NCBI GenBank assembly: GCA_902783205.1
Contig: CACZQE010000169.1
Span: 1-7,505 of the forward strand
Length of the DNA stretch: 7,505 nucleotides
DNA from: an uncultured Lachnospiraceae bacterium
GTDB lineage: Bacteria > Bacillota_A > Clostridia > Lachnospirales > Lachnospiraceae
Reading direction: 5' to 3'
The notes beneath the pieces were generated by a model. It had not been told where the DNA came from, ran no database searches, and worked only from the letters and a program-made list of their open reading frames with translations. Of the stretch, positions 1-4,897 are shown piece by piece. Position numbers and translations under genes: made by a program. Within the stretch, counting starts at the first letter, position 1. Every line of letters begins with the position of its first letter.

Positions 1-267
1 TCCGAATAATGCGATTGTCTTTCCCTGGGCAAAGCCTTCAACGTCCTCTACAAAGGGCTCCATCTCAAGCTCTTCGAGCACTTCCGCCCCCATTGCCGGA
101 CATCCGAGCGCGAATGCTTTCGCACTCTTCAGCTGATCAACAGAAGCTGCGGAAACTTCCACCACATCGGCTTCTTTTCCCGCTTTTTCAATTCCGGCTC
201 CGATTGCTTCTGCCATCGCAGCCGTATTACCGGTTCCTGACCAGTAAACTATACTGATCTTACTCAT
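1..267 (-). CDS. Short-chain flavodoxin, C-terminal part cut by window edge
   Basis: Flavodoxins are small cytoplasmic FMN electron carriers that replace ferredoxin when iron is scarce. The 89 visible codons begin MSKISIVYWSGTGNT. The first beta strand is followed by the FMN-phosphate loop SGTGNT at residues 10-15. Later come GCPAMGAEVLEE (about 55-66), matching the second FMN loop region, and the next strand (KTIALFG) at the edge. About 50 residues of a usual 140 are missing because the window ends, not because the gene is broken. The ATG at 267-265 is chosen because GGAGGA lies 7 bases upstream. The gene starts 34 bases after the DUF3793 stop on the same strand with no terminator between, so it is probably the second gene of that operon and shares its promoter at 958-986. 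The family call is firm; the electron-transfer partner cannot be told from sequence. Confidence 0.93.
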   Translation of the reverse strand, partial: MSKISIVYWSGTGNTAAMAEAIGAGIEKAGKEADVVEVSAASVDQLKSAKAFALGCPAMGAEVLEELEMEPFVEDVEGFAQGKTIALFG

Positions 268-301
268 AATCAGTTCCTCCGGGTTCTTGTCTCACGCAGT
301 T

Positions 302-919
302 TTATGCGGCGCCTGCAATTGAGGGCAGCAGGGCCTGTGGTGCCAGCAGGAGGCGGATATCCCTGACTGCAGCCAGTTGTTCCATCAGCCTTTCCCTGCT
401 CTGGTCAAACAGCGCGAATCTTTTCTTTGCTTCAGACAGATCATCGTAGACTTTCCAATAGCCGGAGCACAGATAATTCTTTCCCCGATTTTCCACAAAT
501 CCTTCGACATCGGCCACGGGATAACCCAGCAGTACACCTATCTCATGGGGAAAATCCGCTCTACCGGATATATAGTCACGGTAACGTGTCTGAATTTCAT
601 CAAGGATCTCTTCCAGGCTTTCTCCGCCAAGACCCGCTTTTTTAAGATACAGCCTGTTACCCGGCTGTATGATTAATTCTTCCAGCAGATCCCTGCGGTA
701 GAGAAGAAATGTATGTCTGTCTTTCTTCACAGAGAGAAGCAGACAGCTGATTCCGGTTCCGGACAGGATCTCCGTGAGCTGCGCCTGGCTGCCGCCACAG
801 AGATTCAGAAGATTCGACACTTTATGTCCGGCTATTACAGGTGCACACTGCAGGGCCAGCTGAGTATCAATCTTTCTGAGATCCAGTTCCTTCAGATAAT
901 CATACATTTTCCGTCTCAT
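302..919 (-). CDS. DUF3793 family protein, first gene of flavodoxin operon
   Basis: This is a complete 205-residue protein of a family without known biochemical function, found in Clostridia. Family features visible are the N-terminal C-A-P-x-x-x-G-x-K block (residues 25-33, CAPVIAGHK), followed by NLLNLCGG, and the long conserved block at 122-160 containing FPHEIGVLLGYP and CSGYWKVY. Cysteines at 25, 41, 59 and 151 could matter for metal or redox chemistry, but no classical binding motif is present. There is no signal peptide or membrane helix, so it is probably cytoplasmic. The start at 919 is supported by AAAGGAG five bases upstream; the next Met (residue 5) lacks as good a spacing. It lies first behind a near-consensus promoter with an inverted-repeat operator and 34 bases before flavodoxin. 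From memory, such genes often neighbour flavodoxin and iron-uptake genes, so a role in iron limitation is inferred. The C-terminal tail after residue 185 is hydrophobic and little conserved as far as I can judge. Confidence 0.9.
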   Translation of the reverse strand: MRRKMYDYLKELDLRKIDTQLALQCAPVIAGHKVSNLLNLCGGSQAQLTEILSGTGISCLLLSVKKDRHTFLLYRRDLLEELIIQPGNRLYLKKAGLGGESLEEILDEIQTRYRDYISGRADFPHEIGVLLGYPVADVEGFVENRGKNYLCSGYWKVYDDLSEAKKRFALFDQSRERLMEQLAAVRDIRLLLAPQALLPSIAGAA

Positions 920-932
920 ATAAACTCCTTTG

Positions 933-950
933 AGTTAGTATTTCCTAACT
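933..950. promoter_or_regulatory. Inverted-repeat operator over the DUF3793-flavodoxin start site
   Basis: A perfect 6-bp inverted repeat, AGTTAG-N6-CTAACT, lies just downstream of the -10 box, so it should span about +1 to +18 of the transcript. A repressor bound here would block initiation. Its half-site (GTTAG/CTAAC) resembles those of DtxR/IdeR-type metal repressors, whose sites are built on TTAG/CTAA arms. With the gene content, this suggests Fe(II)-dependent repression. The symmetry is seen; the regulator is inferred. Confidence 0.6.
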
Positions 951-957
951 TATGTTT

Positions 958-986
958 AATATAACTAATCCCAAAGAACTTGTCAA
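958..986 (-). promoter_or_regulatory. Sigma-A promoter of DUF3793-flavodoxin operon
   Basis: On the minus strand a perfect -35 box TTGACA (986-981) is followed by a 17-base spacer and the -10 box TATATT (963-958), one mismatch from consensus. The predicted start is near 951, giving a leader of about 30 bases that contains the operator and the AAAGGAG ribosome site. The -35 begins only 11 bases beyond the U-tract of the mntP terminator, so the two units are packed back to back. Confidence 0.85.
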
Positions 987-997
987 GCATTTTTTGT

Positions 998-1027
998 AAA
1001 AAAAAGGACCCATCAGGCGATGAGTCC
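998..1027 (-). terminator. Intrinsic terminator after mntP, overlapping its stop codon
   Basis: On the minus strand GGACTCATC (1027-1019) pairs with GATGGGTCC (1014-1006) through nine positions, one a T-G wobble, closing a four-base loop. Eight T residues follow directly (1005-998). The mntP stop TGA (1015-1013) straddles the loop and second arm, and the last codons form the first arm. This should end the DUF853-acyltransferase-mntP transcript and insulate the next promoter. Confidence 0.9.
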
Positions 1028-1576
1028 CAGTCCGGACAGCAGAATACGCAGTCCGATCAATATCAATATGATTCCTCCGGCAATCTGGGCTTTTTGCTGA
1101 TAGCGGTTCCCGAAACGGTTCCCGATCAGAACGCCGATGATCGACAGGATAAATGTGATTATGCCGATTATAATAATTCCTTCCAGAATCGGATAGGACA
1201 GTAAGGCAAATGTGACCCCTACAGCCAGGGCATCAATACTTGTGGCAACCGCGAGGGCAAAAAGTTCCCTGATGGACACGCCTTCCTTGATGGCCTCCTC
1301 CTCCCCGAAGGCTTCAATGATCATCTTGACCCCGATCGCGGCGAGGAGCAAAAAGGCGATCCAATGATCGAATGAATCGATCACTCCGGAAAAGCGGCTG
1401 CCAAGAAGCCAGCCGGCAAAGGGCATACCCGCCTGAAAGCCTCCGAAGAAAAGGCCGATCAGCAGGGTTTGTCCCCAGTTGATCTTCTTCATGCCCAGAC
1501 CCTTGCAAATGGACACGGCAAAAGCATCCATTGCCAGGCCGATTCCGATCAGGGCAAATTCTGTTATATACCTCAT
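1013..1576 (-). CDS. mntP: Manganese efflux pump MntP
   Basis: MntP (formerly YebN, DUF204) is a six-helix membrane exporter that protects cells from excess Mn(II). The 187-residue protein has the expected length and shows the internal two-fold repeat: the first half carries GIGLAMDAFAVS (residues 11-22) and the second ATSIDALAVG (111-120). Each places a membrane-embedded aspartate (D17, D115) of the type required for Mn export in studied homologues. A short acidic and charged cytoplasmic stretch (GEEEAIKEG, 91-99) separates the halves. The start at 1576 has AAGGG seven bases upstream, a fair site. It begins 20 bases after the acyltransferase stop, so it is probably the last gene of that unit. 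The gap is too short for a yybP-ykoY manganese riboswitch, which often controls mntP in other bacteria, so any Mn control would have to act at the unit's upstream promoter. Confidence 0.95.
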   Translation of the reverse strand: MRYITEFALIGIGLAMDAFAVSICKGLGMKKINWGQTLLIGLFFGGFQAGMPFAGWLLGSRFSGVIDSFDHWIAFLLLAAIGVKMIIEAFGEEEAIKEGVSIRELFALAVATSIDALAVGVTFALLSYPILEGIIIIGIITFILSIIGVLIGNRFGNRYQQKAQIAGGIILILIGLRILLSGLGLIA

Positions 1577-1596
1577 GTAAATACCCTTTTACTTTG

Positions 1597-2751
1597 TTAC
1601 TTTTCCTCCGGGAGGGATCTGCTCTCTTTTTCCCTCTTTGCAGATCTTTTTCCGCCCGATTTCTTTCCGGGATATCTCTTAGGCACTTTCATGACAGCGG
1701 ATGCCATGTCGGTAAAGACCGGAAGTGATAAAAAGAGAACCGCCAGAATTGAATAGATGATTACAAAACGCAGATGGTGGTCTCTCCAGAAGGGCTCCAG
1801 CAGCATTGTGATCTTCCATCTTCTGAAAAACTGATACTGAACAAACAGGTGGAAGACAAATATACCCAGCGTCCTGCTGCCGATACCCGCCAGCAGTCCG
1901 AATCCGAGTTTGTCCGGCGTCAGTACGATCAGGGCAGCGCAGATCAGTCCGCAGATGAAATAATACAGAAGCCTGAGAGCAAACCCGTTGATCCCGTAAA
2001 ATCCAAGTTCGGAATAGGGATTCTTTCCCGTCAGGAGGGGCCTTAAAAAATACAGGTCTTCACCATAAACCACGATCACAAAGATCAGGAGAACTATGAT
2101 GAACAGGGCAAGGGCTTTGGCCCACCATCGGCGGCAGAAAGCCTCCAGACTCTTATGGTCCAGAATGTAGCCCACATAGAAAAAGGGATAGAAAACAATG
2201 ATCCTTGAGAGCATATACCTGTCTCCGATCAGGGGATCATAGCCGCTGACACAGGCCAGGAGAATGGATATGGCCAGCACATAGGAAGGTGCCAGGTCCT
2301 GTATCACCATTGTGATCACCGAGAAAGCCGCCAGCACAAACATAAACCAGGGAAGGGTCTGCTCCGTAGCAAGGTCAAACTCATAAACGTTAAAGAAGAA
2401 TGCATTGTAGGCAAAAAACATCACCTTCATGACGACAAACAGAGCAAGATATCCCGCAACCCTGTACTTATTCTTTTCATTTACGGTTCTCTTGGCAAAC
2501 AGACCGGACACAAACAGAAACAGGGGCATATGGAAGGTGTAGATAAAGAGAAAGACTTTTCTCATTTCCTCTTCTGTCTCGACATAGGAATTCACCATAT
2601 GGCCCAGGACAACACAGAATATAAGCAAAGCTTTCAGAATATCCCATTTCTGTACCCTTACTCTGGCCTGGGTCCTCGAATCCGATTTTCTCCTTCTTGT
2701 CCTGATATGTTCCTTTTCCGTTCTGTAATGTGTACCAGTTTCAGTATTCAA
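1597..2751 (-). CDS. Membrane acyltransferase, Acyltransferase_3 family (fucose 4-O-acetylase-like)
   Basis: This 384-residue integral membrane protein belongs to the Acyltransferase_3 family (OatA/NolL/WecH type), which transfers acyl groups, usually acetyl, to surface sugars or peptidoglycan. A basic N-terminal tail (13-34, rich in Arg and Lys) precedes WDILKALLIFCVVLGH (36-51), the family motif with the putative catalytic His51 at the end of helix 1. YTFHMPLFLFVSGLF (71-85) is the second family hallmark, resembling COG3594 members. About ten hydrophobic helices follow, with GSRTLGIFVFH (291-301) near the end. The tail (357-384) is basic and hydrophilic. No SGNH or other extracytoplasmic domain is fused. 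The start is a TTG at 2751-2749 with AAAGGG ten bases upstream; no ATG or GTG occurs in frame before His51, so a rare start codon is likely. It lies 36 bases after the DUF853 gene and 20 before mntP. The acceptor cannot be deduced. Confidence 0.85.
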   Translation of the reverse strand: MNTETGTHYRTEKEHIRTRRRKSDSRTQARVRVQKWDILKALLIFCVVLGHMVNSYVETEEEMRKVFLFIYTFHMPLFLFVSGLFAKRTVNEKNKYRVAGYLALFVVMKVMFFAYNAFFFNVYEFDLATEQTLPWFMFVLAAFSVITMVIQDLAPSYVLAISILLACVSGYDPLIGDRYMLSRIIVFYPFFYVGYILDHKSLEAFCRRWWAKALALFIIVLLIFVIVVYGEDLYFLRPLLTGKNPYSELGFYGINGFALRLLYYFICGLICAALIVLTPDKLGFGLLAGIGSRTLGIFVFHLFVQYQFFRRWKITMLLEPFWRDHHLRFVIIYSILAVLFLSLPVFTDMASAVMKVPKRYPGKKSGGKRSAKREKESRSLPEEK

Positions 2752-2772
2752 AGTGATCGATCCCTTTCTGTT

Positions 2773-2782
2773 GGTAATTACC
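2773..2782. repeat. 10-bp perfect palindrome in DUF853-acyltransferase gap
   Basis: GGTAATTACC sits in the 36-base gap between the DUF853 stop and the acyltransferase TTG start, about 20 bases before that start. It is too compact for a stable hairpin and has no T-tract, so it is not a terminator. It could be a small operator or chance; no matching promoter boxes are convincing around it. Confidence 0.3.
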
Positions 2783-2787
2783 GCTTA

Positions 2788-4452
2788 TCAACTTTTAAAC
2801 AGAGTCTCAAGAATTCCGCGGCCCAGAGTAGCGCCAAGGTTGCCTCCCACTTTAGAGCCAAGGCTGCCGAACTTCTTGCCGAAGTTCTTGCCGACCTCAC
2901 GGCCTACAGTTCCCAGAACAGATTTTCCTACCTTCTTTGCCTCTGTTCTCTTCTTTCTTTCCTCGCGCTCTTTCTCGCGTTCGGCTTTCTTCCTTTCAGC
3001 CTCTTCTTTTCTTTGCTGAGCGGCTTCTTCTTTTCTCTTTTCGCTCTCTTCTCTCTTCTGCTGGGCAGCTTCTTCCTTAGCTCTTGCCTTCTCTGCGGCC
3101 TCAGCTTCTCTGGCTGCCTCTTCTTCCTGTTTTCTTCTTGCTGCTTCCGCCTCTGCTTCCAGTCCCTTGCGAAGAAGGAACTCGTAAGCGGAATCCGGAT
3201 CCTGGGGATTATAATACTTGGAGTAGAGGAGACTTGCCTTGATGGTCTGGTCTCTCTCCTCCTCCGTCAGGGAGCCGAATCTGCTTCTGGGAGGAAGGAT
3301 AAATGCCTTCTGAGCAATTGTCGGAATACCGTCATCACCCAGGAAAGATACAATTGCTTCCCCTATTCCCAGAGCATTGATCGCCTCATATGTGTCAAAA
3401 TCAGGGTTCTCGCGGAAAGCGGCCGCTGCCGCCCTGACACTCTTCTGCTCAGCCGGCGTGTAGGCATGCAGGGCATGCTGTACTTTATTTCCAAGCTGGG
3501 CGGACACTCCGTCGGGAATATCCCGGGGATTCTGTGTGCAGAAATAGATACCTACACCCTTTGAACGGATCAGCTTTACAACCTGCTCGATTTTCTCCAG
3601 CAGTTCTCTGCTGGCATCGTTGAAAAGAAGATGGGCCTCATCAAAGAAGAATACCATCTTGGGCTTATCCGGGTCTCCAATCTCCGGAAGTGTCTCAAAG
3701 AGTTCCGACATGAGCCAGAGAAGGAAAGTGGAGTAAAGCCTGCCGTTATTGATCAGGCTGCTGCTGTCAAGGATATGTATCGTTCCTTTTCCGCTGCTGT
3801 CAAGGGCCAGCCAGTCATTGATATTCAGCGCCGGCTCTCCGAAAAATGTCTCGCCGCCGTCAAGTTCAAGTCCTACCAGTGCCCGCATGATGGTTCCGAT
3901 GGAGGCACTGCGGATTTTCCCGTACTCGGCCTCAAGATCGCTGCTGTTCTCCTGAACATAATTCAGCATCGCTTTCAGATCCTTGGTATCAATCAGAAGC
4001 AGCCCCTGATCATCGGCTATCTTGAAAACGATGGTCAATATATCTCTCTGCAGGTCATTGAGACCCAGGATTCTGGACAGGAGCAGAGGGCCGATCTCAG
4101 AAATCGTTGTCCTCAGGGGAATCCCCTGCTTTCCGAATATATCCCAGATCACAGCCGGGTATCCCTGGAAATTAAAACAGTCAGCAAGGCCGAATCTTCC
4201 GATCCTTGCCTGCATATCCTCGCTCTCCGATCCGGCTTTGCAAATCCCGGCCAGGTCTCCCTTCACGTCAGCCAGGAAGACCGGTACGCCCATATCACTG
4301 AAAGATTCAGCCAGTACCTTTAAAGTAACTGTTTTACCGGTTCCGGTCGCACCTGCAACCAGTCCGTGCCGGTTTGCCATCTTTGATGAAAATGTCAGCG
4401 GCTCATTCCCCGTCATGGAATTCGCGATCCAGACTCTGTTATCTTTTATCAT
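2788..4452 (-). CDS. HerA-like DUF853 ATPase with coiled-coil tail
   Basis: This is a 554-residue cytoplasmic P-loop NTPase of the DUF853 (YjgR, HerA/FtsK-like) family; the cellular role of the family is not established. Walker A is GATGTGKT (34-41). ADVKGDLAGI (61-70) is a family block after the second strand. Walker B is VFFFDEAH (267-274), with the catalytic acidic pair D271-E272. FCTQNPRDIPDGV (304-316) is the sensor region of the fold. From about 431 to 507 the sequence becomes a highly charged Glu/Lys/Arg/Ala stretch with strong coiled-coil character. It ends in a Gly- and Lys-rich segment (507-554) with recurring G-x-x-G spacing. The ATG at 4452 is preceded by GGAGGGG with good spacing, and an extended -10 promoter lies about 50 bases upstream. 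It is followed by the acyltransferase and mntP. HerA-type motors usually act on DNA or substrates as hexamers, but no HerA nuclease partner (NurA) is nearby. Confidence 0.92.
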   Translation of the reverse strand: MIKDNRVWIANSMTGNEPLTFSSKMANRHGLVAGATGTGKTVTLKVLAESFSDMGVPVFLADVKGDLAGICKAGSESEDMQARIGRFGLADCFNFQGYPAVIWDIFGKQGIPLRTTISEIGPLLLSRILGLNDLQRDILTIVFKIADDQGLLLIDTKDLKAMLNYVQENSSDLEAEYGKIRSASIGTIMRALVGLELDGGETFFGEPALNINDWLALDSSGKGTIHILDSSSLINNGRLYSTFLLWLMSELFETLPEIGDPDKPKMVFFFDEAHLLFNDASRELLEKIEQVVKLIRSKGVGIYFCTQNPRDIPDGVSAQLGNKVQHALHAYTPAEQKSVRAAAAAFRENPDFDTYEAINALGIGEAIVSFLGDDGIPTIAQKAFILPPRSRFGSLTEEERDQTIKASLLYSKYYNPQDPDSAYEFLLRKGLEAEAEAARRKQEEEAAREAEAAEKARAKEEAAQQKREESEKRKEEAAQQRKEEAERKKAEREKEREERKKRTEAKKVGKSVLGTVGREVGKNFGKKFGSLGSKVGGNLGATLGRGILETLFKS

Positions 4453-4499
4453 AAGACCCCTCCAATCTTGCTGCCAAAAACCATATATTCTCTCTACCT

Positions 4500-4508
4500 A
4501 ATATACCA
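4500..4508 (-). promoter_or_regulatory. Extended -10 promoter candidate for DUF853 unit
   Basis: TGGTATATT on the minus strand gives a TG-N extended -10 with the box TATATT. No good -35 hexamer lies 16-18 bases upstream, as is usual for extended -10 promoters. Initiation would fall near 4493, leaving a leader of about 40 bases before the ATG at 4452. Position fits a promoter for the DUF853-acyltransferase-mntP unit. Confidence 0.45.
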
Positions 4509-4553
4509 TGCTATTTTACAAATAGGAAGAATAAAGTCCTGACGGCAAAGACA

Positions 4554-4585
4554 GCCGCCTGCAGGCCTCATGGCTTACAGGCGGC
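4554..4585 (-). terminator. GC-rich hairpin, possible terminator of the small gene
   Basis: GCCGCCTG and CAGGCGGC form a perfect 8-bp outer stem on the minus strand. Inside are a short mismatched step and a GCC/GGC inner stem closed by ATGA. The following bases (TGTCTTTGCC) are only weakly T-rich, so termination may be inefficient or Rho-assisted. It lies 31 bases after the small gene's stop and about 45 bases upstream of the DUF853 promoter candidate, as expected for a transcript end. Confidence 0.5.
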
Positions 4586-4613
4586 AAATTCATCATGATT
4601 TGCGTCACAAATC
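4584..4613 (-). other. Two mutually exclusive short hairpins after the small gene
   Basis: Positions 4597-4602 (gatttg on the plus strand) can pair with 4608-4613 (caaatc), a 6-bp stem with a 5-base loop. The overlapping 4598-4603 (atttgc) can instead pair with 4584-4589 (gcaaat), a 6-bp stem with an 8-base loop. The second hairpin also shares two bases with the GC hairpin at 4554-4585. Such competing pairings occur in attenuators, but the stems are short and AT-rich, so chance is possible. Confidence 0.35.
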
Positions 4614-4616
4614 CTA

Positions 4617-4793
4617 TTAATCATTAAGATAGGGATATTTCTCGAGCTCCTCGTCCGTTGCTTCATGCATCATATCAAACAGATCGCAGTCCCACTTCTC
4701 GGACAATCTCTCCACTACATGTTCCGGGAGGCATTGGACCTTTGCTTCTCCATATATATCATCCCAGTATTCTTCATCTGCAAAATAATACAC
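4617..4793 (-). CDS. Small acidic protein of unknown function
   Basis: I do not recognise this protein. It is 58 residues from the GTG at 4793-4791, or 60 from the GTG at 4799-4797. The inner start is preferred because AAGGGGG lies seven bases upstream of it but only one base from the outer GTG. The product is strongly acidic with many aromatics: an N-terminal YYFADEEYWDDIYGEA, a middle CLPEHVVERLSEKWDCDLF with two cysteines, and a C-terminal ATDEELEKYPYLND. No membrane helix or signal peptide is seen. The even spread of charged and aromatic residues, lack of low-complexity artefacts and good ribosome site support real coding. It stands alone between the ABC operon (about 105 bases downstream of its stop) and the DUF853 unit, and is followed by a strong hairpin. 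Upstream AT-rich DNA contains TATGAT and TATAGA as possible -10 boxes, without a clear -35. Confidence 0.6.
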   Translation of the reverse strand: MYYFADEEYWDDIYGEAKVQCLPEHVVERLSEKWDCDLFDMMHEATDEELEKYPYLND

Positions 4794-4897
4794 TTCCACA
4801 CCCCCTTATTTTCTGTCTATACTATCATATATTTGCATAAAGGTACACAGAAAAAGTGAAGATTAGTGAAAATATACTAAAAAATGTTTCGAATTCG

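Noticed and set aside
1577..1596. Possible yybP-ykoY manganese riboswitch before mntP
   Set aside because: The gap is only 20 bases, far too short for that element, and upstream DNA is acyltransferase coding sequence.
2530..3564. Open plus-strand frame of 344 codons opposite DUF853 and the acyltransferase
   Set aside because: It is the antisense of the Glu/Lys/Arg-rich coil, which gives Ser/Leu/Phe-rich artificial sequence; it has no ribosome site and no family features, while the minus strand encodes a clear ATPase.
3631..4323. Open plus-strand frame of 230 codons opposite the ATPase core of DUF853
   Set aside because: It is a shadow of the conserved Walker region on the other strand, with no recognisable protein features.
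4863..4880. TTAGT-N8-ACTAA inverted repeat downstream of the ABC ATPase, considered as a second copy of the 933-950 operator
   Set aside because: The TTAG and CTAA arms are ten bases apart here but six in the operator, so they are out of helical register; the DNA is AT-rich and no clear promoter boxes accompany it.
4861..4897. Intrinsic terminator after the ABC ATPase (T-run near the stop codon)
   Set aside because: A six-T run exists on the minus strand, but the only nearby symmetry is a self-complementary CGAATTCG with no room for a loop, so no terminator can be supported.
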